In this document: positions 25,187 through 33,649 of the stretch, one piece after another
Numbering within the stretch: position 1 is the first letter of the stretch
How the letters are laid out: each line of letters begins with the position of its first letter
Source: Burkholderia sp. H160
GTDB lineage: Bacteria > Pseudomonadota > Gammaproteobacteria > Burkholderiales > Burkholderiaceae
Assembly (NCBI GenBank): GCA_000173575.1
Contig: ABYL01000051.1
Coordinates: 1 to 44,838 of the forward strand
Direction: 5' to 3'
Length of the DNA stretch: 44,838 nt
The notes under the pieces: generated by a model
Databases searched by the model: none
What the model saw: only the letters and a program-made list of their open reading frames with translations
Told to the model about the DNA's origin: nothing
Program-made: the position numbers and the translations under genes

Positions 25187-25512
25187 GTCTCCTCGACCAG
25201 GGCGGGCGCGCCACCTGGCGTCTCATCGTCGTGGCAGGCGCGGCGAGGCTCGGGGATGCAACGGTAAACGTTGCTTTCCGGCCCAACCGGCATGCGGCTT
25301 TTCCCGGAACGCTCGTCTTGCTGCCGTCGCCTCGGGATGCGTCGTAGATTAAGATGGGCCGAGGTATCCGCAAAAATGGATTCGATAGATGGGAGATATC
25401 CGCGACATCGATACTTCCAGGAAAAACCCTGAAATTGCGCACAAGAAGAAGCCGTGCAGCGACAATGCAACGCGCCGGGTCGGCAAGGAAATGAAGAAGG
25501 GAGACAGTACGC
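25187..25512. promoter_or_regulatory. Divergent promoter region with an 11-bp direct repeat
   Basis: A 326-bp region between the outer-membrane protein gene (minus) and the LysR gene (plus). GAGGTATCCGC (25361-25371) and GAGATATCCGC (25393-25403) differ at one base and are 32 bp apart, about three turns on the same helix face. This is a plausible regulator site, but I did not find a clean T-N11-A LysR box. GAAGGGAGA lies before the LysR ATG. Confidence 0.4.
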
Positions 25513-26455
25513 ATGCGGTTCAACAAGCTCGACCTCAATCTGCTCGTCGCACTCGACGCGCTGCTCACCGAGCAGAACATTAGTCGCGCAGCCGAAAAAA
25601 TTTACCTGAGCCAGTCGGCGATGAGCAGCGCCCTCGCGCGCTTGCGCGACTATTTCGGCGACGAGCTGCTAATCCAGGTGGGCCGCAAGATGGAGCTGAC
25701 GCCACGCGCGCAGGCGCTCCAGGACCCGGTACGCGACATTCTGGTGCGCGTCGACTCGACGGTCTCCGCGCAGCCCGATTTCGTGCCCGCGGATTCGGAC
25801 CGCGTCTTCTGTCTGCACGTGTCCGACTACACGATGACGACGTTGATGCCGCATGTGCTCGCGCTCGCCTACCAGCGCGCGCCCGGCATTCGTCTGGAAC
25901 TACGCGCACAGATCATGCACCCCCCACCGCGTGCTGGAGCGCGGCGAAGCCGATCTGCTGATCATCCCCAAGGAGTATTGTTCGCTCGACCATCCCGCGG
26001 AGCTGCTGCTCACGGAAACGTTTTGCTGCGTCGTGTGGGACCGAAGCCCGCTCGCCAACGGCGAGATGACGGCCGAGCGGTACCTGGCGGCGGGCCACAT
26101 CATCGTCCAGCCCGGCGCAGCCCATTCGGCGCTGGACGACGGGTTCATGCACAAGCTCGGCATCGAGCGCAAGGTGGAGGTGACGACCTACAGCTTCCTG
26201 TCGCCGGCGCAGTTGTTGCCCGGCACGAACCGGATCGCCACGATGCACCGCCGGCTCGCACAGGTGGCGGCGCGCAGCCTGCCAGTCGTGTTGCGTGACG
26301 CGCCCGTCCCGGTGCCTGCGATGGAGCAGTCGATGCAGTGGCACAAACATCGGACATCGGACCCGGGCCTCACCTGGTTGCGCGGGCTGATCAAGGAAGC
26401 CGTCGTCCTGATGGACCATGCTCACGATCACGCACACGATCACGAGCGCCTGTAA
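25513..26455 (+). pseudogene. LysR-family regulator (NahR/NodD type) with a frameshift
   Basis: The N-terminal helix-turn-helix is clear: LDLNLLVALDALLTEQNISR, AAEKIYLSQSAMSSALARLR, FGDELLIQVGRKMELTPRA, typical of NahR/NodD-type LysR proteins in aromatic operons. At a run of six C (25920-25925) the frame breaks after AQIMHP; with one C removed it continues as HRVLERGEADLLIIPKEYC to a normal end at 26455, giving about 313 residues. As it stands, the product would be a DNA-binding domain with a wrong tail of about 120 residues. The restored C-terminus ends in an unusual His/Asp-rich tail (DHAHDHAHDHERL). It is probably the regulator of the divergent operon. A sequencing error in the homopolymer is possible. 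Confidence 0.8.
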
Positions 26456-26478
26456 GCCGCTGCTGGAAGAGGATCGTC

Positions 26479-27432
26479 ATGTCGTATGAGAGGGACAATT
26501 TCACGGCGACTCCGACAATCGTCGATCCACGCTGGCTCATTTTCATTCAGGTGTCGACCTCCGGCAGTCTGAGCAAGGCGGCGGCCGCGCTCGACATGCC
26601 GCAGTCGATGGTCAGCCGCAATGTCGCGCAACTCGAACAGCAGTGCGGCGAGCGCCTGTTTCGTCGCACCGGCCGCGGCGTCGTCCTCACCGAGTTCGGC
26701 GAACGCATGCTGCCTCGCGTCGCACGCCTTGCCGCCGAAGCCGACGCGCTTGCCGACGACATTCGCAGTGCCCGCGGTCAGCCCGCTGGCGAAGTTCTGA
26801 TTGGACTGCTGCCTTCCGCAGTCAACCAGTACGCAGGTCCGCTCTACGCCGCCGTGCGCGCCCAGTTTCCAGGCGTCCGGCTTCATCTGGCCGAGGCGGC
26901 CAGCGCGCAACTCGAAGAGCATCTGCGTGAAGGGCGCCTCGATATGGCGATCGTGCTGCGGGAAGACGAAGCGGGCGTCGGCGACCATCACGCGCTCGCG
27001 AGGGTTCCATTGCATCTCGTCGGCCGGCTCGGGGACCCCGTCGTCGAATCCGCGAATGTTGAACTCGCGCGGTTGTCGGAATTGCCGCTCGTGATCCCGG
27101 GCCGGCCTCACCTCCTGCGCGCGCGGCTCGACCGGCTGGCCGCGCAATACGGGCTGGATTTGCATATAGCCGCCGAGGTGGACTCGGTCAGACTGCAATA
27201 TGAAGTCGCCGCCGCCGGCGGCGGCTATGCGATCGCCTCGGTCATGCCGGGCAAGCTGGACGAGCGGCTTGCATCCTCGCGCATCGTCCAACCTGTGCTC
27301 GAGCGCTTCGTCGTGCTCGCGGACTCCCCTCGCCGTCCGCATACACGCGCCACCCGCGAAGTGCGCCAACTGGTCTGCCGTCTCGCCGAATCGCTGCACG
27401 CCGGCCAGGCGAGCCATCGATTTACGTCATAA
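26479..27432 (+). CDS. LysR-family regulator
   Basis: A 317-residue LysR protein. The helix-turn-helix lies at about residues 15-75 (FIQVSTSGSLSKAAAALDMP, QSMVSRNVAQLEQQCGERLF, RTGRGVVLTEFG), followed by a substrate-binding domain with GEVLIGLLPSAVN and LPLVIPGRPHLLR. The latter pattern is common in the subgroup near nitrogen/aromatic regulators such as Nac/Cbl-type or CatM-like proteins. The ATG at 26479 has AGAGGA 7 nt upstream; the frame is open further, but that part is the previous LysR gene in another frame. It starts 23 bp after that gene and 79 bp before the ornithine-cyclodeaminase-family gene, so it may control the metabolic genes that follow. Confidence 0.88.
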   Translation: MSYERDNFTATPTIVDPRWLIFIQVSTSGSLSKAAAALDMPQSMVSRNVAQLEQQCGERLFRRTGRGVVLTEFGERMLPRVARLAAEADALADDIRSARGQPAGEVLIGLLPSAVNQYAGPLYAAVRAQFPGVRLHLAEAASAQLEEHLREGRLDMAIVLREDEAGVGDHHALARVPLHLVGRLGDPVVESANVELARLSELPLVIPGRPHLLRARLDRLAAQYGLDLHIAAEVDSVRLQYEVAAAGGGYAIASVMPGKLDERLASSRIVQPVLERFVVLADSPRRPHTRATREVRQLVCRLAESLHAGQASHRFTS

Positions 27433-27511
27433 CTGCTTTCGATGCCGGGCAGTGCCCGAAACAGGCCGTGCTTTCTATAGTTCGCTGGTCGTTCACTCCA
27501 ACGCCAGCACC

Positions 27512-28522
27512 ATGCCCGACAATTCGCACACACAAGCGCCTTCGCGAGCCCTCTTCCTGAGCGATGCCGATGTCGCGTCACTGGCCGATTGGCCTTCGGC
27601 CGTAGCCGCACTCGCCGACGCGTATGCACGCCCCGTCTCCAACGCAATGGTGCCGCCGCGCGCGATGGCACGCGGCGACGGCATCTGGTTGCGCAGCCTC
27701 AGCGCGGTGTCACCCAACGGCGGCCATATGGGCTGCAAGCTGATTGCCGCCAACACGCGCGCGCGCCGCGCCAGCTATCTGATCTCGCTGTTCGACCAAC
27801 ACTCCACGGAACTGTGTGCGCTGATCGACGGCAACCGCGTGACCGGGCTGCGCACCGCAGCCACGGCGGCGCTCGCCGTCACGCTCCTCGCGCCCCAGCG
27901 CCCGCTGCGCGTCGCGGTTATCGGCTCTGGCTTCGAGGCGCGTAACGCGCTCGACTGCCTGTGCGCCGTGCGCGAAGTGCAAAGCGCGCGCGTCTTTAGC
28001 CCGACGCCGGCGAGCCGCGAACGCTTCGCCGAAGGCTTTCGCGAGACGCTGGACATCTGCGCGGCCGACAGCCCCGAATCCATTGTTCAGGACGCCGATG
28101 TAGTGATCTGCGCCGCACGAAGCCGCGACGAATCGCCGGTGTTGCAAGGCGCATGGTTGCCACCCGGCGTCACGGTGGTTTCGCTCGGATCGACGTTGCC
28201 GGAACAGCGGGAAGTCGACGAAGCAACGATGGCGCGCGCCGCCTGCATCATCGCCGACATGCCCGACGAAGTGGCGCACGACACCGGCGACGCGATCGCC
28301 GCGACACGGGCCGGCGTCGTGCTCGCCGACAAGCTCGTGGCACTGACCTCGCTCGCGGCGGGCAGCATCGCGGCCCGCCGCACGGACGATGAGATCGTCC
28401 TCTACAAGTCGGTCGGCTCCGCACTTCAAGACGTCGTCATCGCTGAAATGCTGCTGGCGCGCGCGCAACAGCAAGGTCGCGGCGTGACATTGCCCGCCAC
28501 CATCGTTCCCGTCGCGAAATGA
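27512..28522 (+). CDS. Ornithine cyclodeaminase / mu-crystallin family protein
   Basis: A 336-residue protein of the OCD/mu-crystallin family, NAD(P)-dependent enzymes that include ornithine cyclodeaminase, alanine dehydrogenase and pyrroline-2-carboxylate reductase. The N-terminal part has MGCKLIAANTRARRASYLIS and ELCALIDGNRVTGLRTAATA, where the family Lys and Arg bind substrate. The Rossmann loop is VAVIGSGFEARNALDCL. SLGSTLPEQREVDEATMARA is also typical. The ATG at 27512 is chosen from homology; the Shine-Dalgarno is weak. It is followed 30 bp later by the DapA-family gene. Together with that gene and the semialdehyde dehydrogenase it resembles hydroxyproline-type catabolic sets, where this family reduces pyrroline-2-carboxylate; this is inference. 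Confidence 0.85.
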   Translation: MPDNSHTQAPSRALFLSDADVASLADWPSAVAALADAYARPVSNAMVPPRAMARGDGIWLRSLSAVSPNGGHMGCKLIAANTRARRASYLISLFDQHSTELCALIDGNRVTGLRTAATAALAVTLLAPQRPLRVAVIGSGFEARNALDCLCAVREVQSARVFSPTPASRERFAEGFRETLDICAADSPESIVQDADVVICAARSRDESPVLQGAWLPPGVTVVSLGSTLPEQREVDEATMARAACIIADMPDEVAHDTGDAIAATRAGVVLADKLVALTSLAAGSIAARRTDDEIVLYKSVGSALQDVVIAEMLLARAQQQGRGVTLPATIVPVAK

Positions 28523-28552
28523 CGCACGAATCACTCAAGGAGACAGCTACTC

Positions 28553-29572
28553 ATGGCTAGTTACAAAAAGTCCGACGCCCGCGCATGGGCCCGCGAAAAC
28601 CTGGTCGGCTGCTCGGCCGTCACGATTCCCAGCTATAGCGCCGACCTCAAGCGGCTGAACGAACGCGGTATCCGGCTCGACATCGAACTCGCCAGGCGCT
28701 TCGGTTTTCGCTACACGCTCCTGTGCAGCGAGGTGGCCATCACGCCCGAAGAAAACGCGCAGTTCACGGCATGGGCACGCGATACCGCCGGCGATCAGTT
28801 CGGCCTCTTTTTTCACGCCGCGTTCGGTACGCTCTCGGAGAATATCGAAGCGGTCAAGCTCGCGGAAAAAGCGGGAGCGGACATCGTGCTGCTGTCGTAC
28901 CCACCGCAATTCTGGCCAACCACCGAACAGGAAATTTACGACTACACGAAGGCCTTCTGCGACGCGACGGAGTTGGCCGTCATGCTGTTCCCGATTCCGC
29001 TGTGGGGCTTCGAGCGCGTCCACCCGGCCGGCATGCCGGTGGAGCTCGTGCGCCGCCTGCTGAACGACTGCCCCAACATCGCCGCGATCAAATCCGAGCA
29101 GGGCTTTCCGCTTCCCGCTGGGATCTGCGAGATGTACCACCACTTCCACGACGACGTCGTCATCAGTTGTCCGATCGAAGGCGACGCCATACCGCTGATG
29201 AGTCTCATGAAGCTCCAGTTTTCCGGTACGAGCAATACCGCATGGATGAGCGACTACTACCCGAAGGCGTTCGAACTCGCGCGCAGCGGGCAGTGGGAGG
29301 AAGCGATGGCGATGTACTGGAAAGTCAATCCGGCTCGCAGCGCCAACGGCGCAGCGGCGCAGACGTATGCGGGCGGCACGGGCGTGCTCAACCGCGCGAT
29401 GTGGAAGTACCAGGACTGGCTGGCCGGTTTCAACGGCGGGCCGCTGCGCGCACCGGCGATGCGCGTGCCCGACCGCTTGATGAAAAGCCTGCGCCAGGGG
29501 CTCGTGGCTTCAGGCTTGCCCGTCACCCGGGACGCGGATGCCGATTTCATGGTCGGCCGCTTCCCTTGCTAA
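28553..29572 (+). CDS. DapA-family (dihydrodipicolinate synthase-like) lyase/aldolase
   Basis: A 339-residue TIM-barrel Schiff-base enzyme. The catalytic Lys is K180 in NIAAIKSEQG, and the barrel strand VITPEEN-like VAITPEENAQF is present. The usual YN.P tyrosine motif is replaced by FPIPLWGF (about 146-153), so the proton relay is not the standard one. The family includes pyrroline-4-hydroxy-2-carboxylate deaminase, keto-deoxy-sugar-acid dehydratases and aldolases; which of these applies is not clear. AAGGAGA lies about 11 nt before the ATG. The next gene, a semialdehyde dehydrogenase, starts 11 bp after the stop, so the two are co-transcribed; a dehydratase or deaminase feeding 2-ketoglutarate semialdehyde would be consistent. 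Confidence 0.85.
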   Translation: MASYKKSDARAWARENLVGCSAVTIPSYSADLKRLNERGIRLDIELARRFGFRYTLLCSEVAITPEENAQFTAWARDTAGDQFGLFFHAAFGTLSENIEAVKLAEKAGADIVLLSYPPQFWPTTEQEIYDYTKAFCDATELAVMLFPIPLWGFERVHPAGMPVELVRRLLNDCPNIAAIKSEQGFPLPAGICEMYHHFHDDVVISCPIEGDAIPLMSLMKLQFSGTSNTAWMSDYYPKAFELARSGQWEEAMAMYWKVNPARSANGAAAQTYAGGTGVLNRAMWKYQDWLAGFNGGPLRAPAMRVPDRLMKSLRQGLVASGLPVTRDADADFMVGRFPC

Positions 29573-29583
29573 CGGAGCGGACG

Positions 29584-31053
29584 ATGAAGCATCTTCTCAA
29601 GGACGCGTCGCTGTGGCGGGAGCAGGCATTGATCGGCGGAGAATGGATTGCCGATACGCCGAACGGAGTCTATACACTCAGGAATCCCGCCGATCAATCT
29701 CCGCTCGTCGAATTGCCGCGTTGTGGTGCGCCGGAAGTACGGCGCGCGATCGATGCCGCGCAGCGAGCCTTTGGCTCGTGGCGCAACGCGACGGCCAAAC
29801 GACGCGGCGAAGTGCTAAGACGCTGGTTCGAGCTGGTGATCGAGCATCGCGAAGATCTCGCGACACTTATCACGCTGGAAGAAGGCAAGCCGCTCGCCGA
29901 AGCGCGCGGTGAAATCGACTACGCGGCATCCTTTCTGCGCTGGTTCGGCGAAGAAGCGACGCGCGTGCGCGGCGACCTGATACCGGCTGTCAAGGAAACC
30001 CAGCGGATCATCGCGCTGCGCGAGCCGATTGGCGTTTGCGCAGCCATCACGCCGTGGAATTTCCCGGCCGCGATGATTACGCGCAAGGCCGGGCCGGCCC
30101 TTGCGGCGGGATGCACGATGGTCGTCAAACCTGCGAGCCAGACGCCGTTGACCGCACTCGCCCTCGCGGCGCTTGCCGAGCGCGCCGGGGTGCCGCCAGG
30201 CGTGTTCAACGTCGTGACCGGGACCGACACCCGCGCAATTGGCGGCGAGCTGACGGCCAACCCGCTGGTGCGCAAGATCACCTTCACAGGCTCGACCGAG
30301 GTCGGCCGCACATTGCTTGCGCAGGCCGCGCAGACCGTGAAGAAATGCTCGATGGAACTGGGCGGCAACGCGCCATTCATCGTGTTCGACGACGCGGACC
30401 TCGACGCCGCCGCCGATGGCATCGTCGCCGCGAAATTCCGCAATACGGGTCAAGCCTGCATCAGCGCGAATCGTGTGCTCGTGCAATCCAGTGTTTACGA
30501 CGCGCTGTCTGCGCGCGTGGTCGAGCGTGTGGCGCGGCTGCGGGTGGGGAACGGCCTTGATGCAAACGTGGATCTTGGGCCGCTCATCGATGATGCCGCC
30601 GTCGCGAAGGTCGAGGAGCATATCGGCGACGCATTGGCCAAGGGCGCCCGTCTGTTGTATGGCGGCCGCCGCCATGCGCTTGGCGGCACCTTCTTCGAGC
30701 CGACGGTGCTGCGCGACGTGACGCCCTCCATGCTGATTGCGCATGAAGAAACGTTCGGGCCGGTCGCGCCGCTGATCCGCTTCGACTCGGACGACGACGC
30801 TCTCACGATGGCCAACGACAGCGAGTACGGCCTCGCCGCCTACCTCTACAGCCGCGACGCGGCGCGCATCTGGAGGAACGCCGCGCGGCTCGAGTCGGGC
30901 ATGGTCGGAATCAACTGCGGCCTGATATCGAACGAGGTCGCGCCATTCGGCGGCGTCAAGCAGAGCGGGCTGGGACGCGAGGGGTCCCATCTCGGCATCG
31001 ACGAGTTTCTCGAGGTGAAGTATCTCTGCTGGGACGGGCTTGGGACCGCGTGA
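29584..31053 (+). CDS. NAD(P)-dependent semialdehyde dehydrogenase (succinate / 2-ketoglutarate type)
   Basis: A 489-residue aldehyde dehydrogenase. N159 in TPWNFPAAMITRK, E258 in MELGGNAP and C292 in NTGQACIS are the catalytic residues, and EEGKPLAEARGEIDY plus KQSGLGREGS are typical of succinate-semialdehyde and 2-ketoglutarate-semialdehyde dehydrogenases (GabD-like). The length is normal. It forms a unit with the DapA-family gene 11 bp upstream. The product would be succinate or 2-ketoglutarate entering the TCA cycle. It converges on the TetR gene, with 35 bp between stops. Confidence 0.88.
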   Translation: MKHLLKDASLWREQALIGGEWIADTPNGVYTLRNPADQSPLVELPRCGAPEVRRAIDAAQRAFGSWRNATAKRRGEVLRRWFELVIEHREDLATLITLEEGKPLAEARGEIDYAASFLRWFGEEATRVRGDLIPAVKETQRIIALREPIGVCAAITPWNFPAAMITRKAGPALAAGCTMVVKPASQTPLTALALAALAERAGVPPGVFNVVTGTDTRAIGGELTANPLVRKITFTGSTEVGRTLLAQAAQTVKKCSMELGGNAPFIVFDDADLDAAADGIVAAKFRNTGQACISANRVLVQSSVYDALSARVVERVARLRVGNGLDANVDLGPLIDDAAVAKVEEHIGDALAKGARLLYGGRRHALGGTFFEPTVLRDVTPSMLIAHEETFGPVAPLIRFDSDDDALTMANDSEYGLAAYLYSRDAARIWRNAARLESGMVGINCGLISNEVAPFGGVKQSGLGREGSHLGIDEFLEVKYLCWDGLGTA

Positions 31054-31088
31054 GCCGGTGTGCATCTGAACGCAGCCGGGGTATTCCC

Positions 31089-31781
31089 TTACGCCAGCAG
31101 TCCCGTCAACAGGATCTCGGTCTGCACATCGATCAGGGCATCCAACGGCTCCCACGGGAAGTGGGGCTTCGGTCTGGCGATCTGGATCGCGACGAGGCCA
31201 TGAATCGAAGCCCATAGCGCCTGCGCGACGATCAGCGGCGAGCCCAGGTCGGCCCGCACGACACCGGCTGCGATCGCCTGCCCGATCCGCTGCGTCAGTT
31301 GCATGAACACCGGCACGCCGACCCGTGTGCCTTCCCCGGGCTCCTCCGGCGCGCCGGCCTGTTCGGCGTTGTACGGCTTGCGATACGCCTTGATGACCAT
31401 GAACGCGAGCCGGTACGCATCCGGATGGTTAATGCCGAACGCGATGTAGCCGGCGATGCCGCGTCGCAGCCAGTCGCGTTCGTCGGTCGCCTGCCGGTCG
31501 AGCTCGGCGAGCGCGGCCGCAAGTTCACCGAACGCATCGCGTATCAGTTGCCCAAAGATGTCGTCCTTGGTCTTGTAGTGGGCGAAGAGCGCCGTCTGCG
31601 AAATGCCAACCCGTTCCGCAATCTTGCGCGTCGACACGTTCTCGAAACCATGCTCGAGGAATAGGGTTCTCGCTGCCGCCAGAATTTCCCCCTTGCGCTC
31701 GTGTCCGGAACCCCGAGCCTTGCGGTGCGCAAGCGAAATCGTATAGGTTTTGGCGGTGGGTCCCGCTTTCTTGTTGGGCAT
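31089..31781 (-). CDS. TetR-family regulator
   Basis: A 230-residue TetR protein with a basic N-terminal extension (about 25 residues), then a helix-turn-helix at about 28-75: EILAAARTLFLEHGFENVST, RKIAERVGISQTALFAHYK. The C-terminal domain (about 95-225) resembles TetR_C_13/WHG-type domains with AFMVIKAYRKPY and ALWASIHGLVAIQI. It lies 93 bp after the carotenoid oxygenase gene on the same strand. The near-perfect candidate target is the 39-bp palindrome at 33468-33506 upstream of that oxygenase. A weak inverted pair GTATCG/CGATAC (31798-31803 and 31819-31824) also precedes its own start. Confidence 0.87.
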   Translation of the reverse strand: MPNKKAGPTAKTYTISLAHRKARGSGHERKGEILAAARTLFLEHGFENVSTRKIAERVGISQTALFAHYKTKDDIFGQLIRDAFGELAAALAELDRQATDERDWLRRGIAGYIAFGINHPDAYRLAFMVIKAYRKPYNAEQAGAPEEPGEGTRVGVPVFMQLTQRIGQAIAAGVVRADLGSPLIVAQALWASIHGLVAIQIARPKPHFPWEPLDALIDVQTEILLTGLLA

Positions 31782-31874
31782 CGGCTGTGAAGGCGTGGTA
31801 TCGCTGTTTAAACCTTAACGATACGCCATTTTCGCAGGCCACTTCCAGGGCGGCCGGTCGGTTCCGCACACGCG

Positions 31875-33416
31875 TCACGCGGCGTCCCACCATCCGTGAA
31901 AGCTGAACGGCAAGGGGTGGCGCAGGTGGACTTTCGCAACCGGGCCGTCCTCGAGCGCCCTCGGCTCGAACACGGCAATGAAGCTCGTGCCGCTTGTGCC
32001 GTCGAGTACTTCGGCAAGCAGCCAGCCGCGATCGTCGGCCGTGTCGGCTTGCGCGGCGGGATCCGGTACGAACACCGGTTCGCCGACGTAATGGCCGTCG
32101 CCGAAGTAAAACGCATTCATTGCGCCGGAACTCACATCGATTCTGGCGACGCCATCGTGGAACCACCCCTGCTGCGCGCGTTGTGACGCCACGTATCCAT
32201 AGCGGTACGGCTGGCCCACGCGCTGCTGCGGAACGATCGGAAACTCGTAGTGGCCCGCGGCGATCGTCTCCGCACTCGCGCGGCGCGCGTCGAGGTCGAT
32301 CGTCAGGCGCCGCAGCGTCCCCGGCGCGTTCGCGATGCCGTCGCGGCCTTGCATGATCGCGCGAAAGCTTGCGTCGGCCCCGAGGAAGTGATCGGGCGCG
32401 TCATAGCCGACAAAGTCGGCAACGATCGTATTGCCCGAGCGCGACGCGTTGAGTGCATGCCACATCCACACTGCGGGCACCTCGAGCACGACCGGCGGGC
32501 TCGCGCCGGTCGTGTCGACCACGAACAGCACACTGCCCTGCTCCGGCCGCCAATGGAGACTCTCGGCATAAGGGCGCTCGCCGATCAGCATCGGCAGCGG
32601 CGACAGCAGCGCCGGCTGCAGGTGGAACACGACATACGGATCAGCCCAGAAAAAATCGTGGAAGTACGCCGAACTGCGCGGGCTGTCGTACGCGACATGC
32701 CGTGTCTGGCGCCCCGCCTTGTCCTTGACTACGACGTGAAGCTGCGGTTTGCGCAGGCCGCGCTGACCAACGAGCACCCAGTCGCCCGTTTTCGCATCGG
32801 TCTTCGTGTGTGCCTTGTAGTTCGTCGGGCCCGTACCGGGCGAGCCGTCATACGGGTCGACTTCACCGCTGGTGTCGAGCGTGACGGGATCGACCCGGTA
32901 CGGGCCACCGACCTCATCGAACGCATAGAGGATGCCGTCCTTGATCACCGGCGTCACGCCCGCCTGGCTGCGCGTCGGGATGCATGGGACGTTCGCGAAA
33001 AAGCCCGGCGCCGGTGTGGTCCACGTGGGATAGAGAAACTCCCCGGCGGACTGCTCGGCCATGTACTTCGCTGTGCGAATGAAACGATTGCGAAAGTGCG
33101 CTCCGCCATCGGCGAAGCTCGTCGCCCGGATCATCCCGTCGCCATCGAGAATGGTCCGCTTGACGAAACCGTCGCGCTCGAAAAGTCCCGGGCCGTTGCG
33201 GTACAGCGTGCCCGCGAGGCCTACGGGCAAGCGGCCCTCTACCTGCGCCTCGTAGTCGTATTCGTGGTCCATGCCTTTCGTCAGCAGCGTGAGCCACGTT
33301 CGATCCGCCGGCAGCGGCGGCGCATTCAGCTTCTCGGCCGCTTCGGCCCGGTCGGACAACGCGATGGCGGCCATGCCGCCGACTGAAACACGAATGAATT
33401 CGCGACGCGTGAGCAT
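31875..33416 (-). CDS. Carotenoid cleavage oxygenase family protein with Tat signal
   Basis: A 513-residue non-heme iron oxygenase of the RPE65/lignostilbene dioxygenase family. The four iron-binding histidines are readable as H203 (NYKAHTKTD), H253 (AYFHDFF), H320 (WMWHALN) and H507 (FSFHGWWD). The family opening LAGTLYRNGPGLFER is present. The N-terminus MLTRREFIRVSVGGMAAIAL carries the twin-Arg motif TRREFI and a likely AEA cleavage site, so the enzyme is predicted to be exported folded to the periplasm. The ATG at 33416 is chosen because GAAGGAGGG lies 7 nt upstream; the frame is open to 33473, but that longer start would overlap the palindrome. No carotenoid synthesis genes are present, so stilbene or lignin-derived substrates are possible (inference). 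Confidence 0.87.
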   Translation of the reverse strand: MLTRREFIRVSVGGMAAIALSDRAEAAEKLNAPPLPADRTWLTLLTKGMDHEYDYEAQVEGRLPVGLAGTLYRNGPGLFERDGFVKRTILDGDGMIRATSFADGGAHFRNRFIRTAKYMAEQSAGEFLYPTWTTPAPGFFANVPCIPTRSQAGVTPVIKDGILYAFDEVGGPYRVDPVTLDTSGEVDPYDGSPGTGPTNYKAHTKTDAKTGDWVLVGQRGLRKPQLHVVVKDKAGRQTRHVAYDSPRSSAYFHDFFWADPYVVFHLQPALLSPLPMLIGERPYAESLHWRPEQGSVLFVVDTTGASPPVVLEVPAVWMWHALNASRSGNTIVADFVGYDAPDHFLGADASFRAIMQGRDGIANAPGTLRRLTIDLDARRASAETIAAGHYEFPIVPQQRVGQPYRYGYVASQRAQQGWFHDGVARIDVSSGAMNAFYFGDGHYVGEPVFVPDPAAQADTADDRGWLLAEVLDGTSGTSFIAVFEPRALEDGPVAKVHLRHPLPFSFHGWWDAA

Positions 33417-33467
33417 GATCGTGCCCTCCTTCAGCGACATCGGGAAATCGACCGCCGCGGCCGATAT

Positions 33468-33506
33468 GTTCATTGATAACAGAGCGTCGCTCTGTTATCA
33501 ATGAAC
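33468..33506. promoter_or_regulatory. 39-bp perfect palindrome, candidate TetR operator
   Basis: GTTCATTGATAACAGAGCG (33468-33486) and its exact reverse complement (33488-33506) flank a single T at 33487. The length, symmetry and position 52 bp before the carotenoid oxygenase start fit a TetR-type operator bound by the product of 31089-31781. There is no T-run on either side to suggest a terminator. It lies between the ilvD terminator and the oxygenase, so it should contain or overlap the leftward promoter. Confidence 0.7.
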
Positions 33507-33556
33507 TGTTACACTTTTTCCCGAGAGGTATGTCGCGGTGACATCAAGGGCCATCA

Positions 33557-33595
33557 AATAAAAAAACCGGCACGCAGTCACCCGCATACCGGTTT
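33557..33595 (-). terminator. Intrinsic terminator after ilvD
   Basis: On the minus strand the stem AAACCGG/CCGGTTT (33595-33589 and 33570-33564) with an 18-nt loop is followed by a seven-T run (33566-33560). It lies about 55 bp after the ilvD stop. Confidence 0.75.
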
Positions 33596-33649
33596 CCATT
33601 CGGCCCCACTCGCGTCGCCGCGAATGGAACCAGCGCACTGATCCGCGCT

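Noticed and set aside
28723-31053. A 776-codon frame that would fuse the DapA-family region to the aldehyde dehydrogenase
   Set aside because: Its first 290 codons are an out-of-frame reading of the DapA-family gene; the dehydrogenase has its own ATG at 29584.
29815-31215. A 466-codon minus-strand frame over the aldehyde dehydrogenase
   Set aside because: Antisense shadow; the plus-strand gene has complete catalytic residues.
33468-33506. 39-bp palindrome considered as a terminator or element end
   Set aside because: No T-run follows in either direction, and the ilvD terminator lies separately at 33557-33595; no transposase is present.
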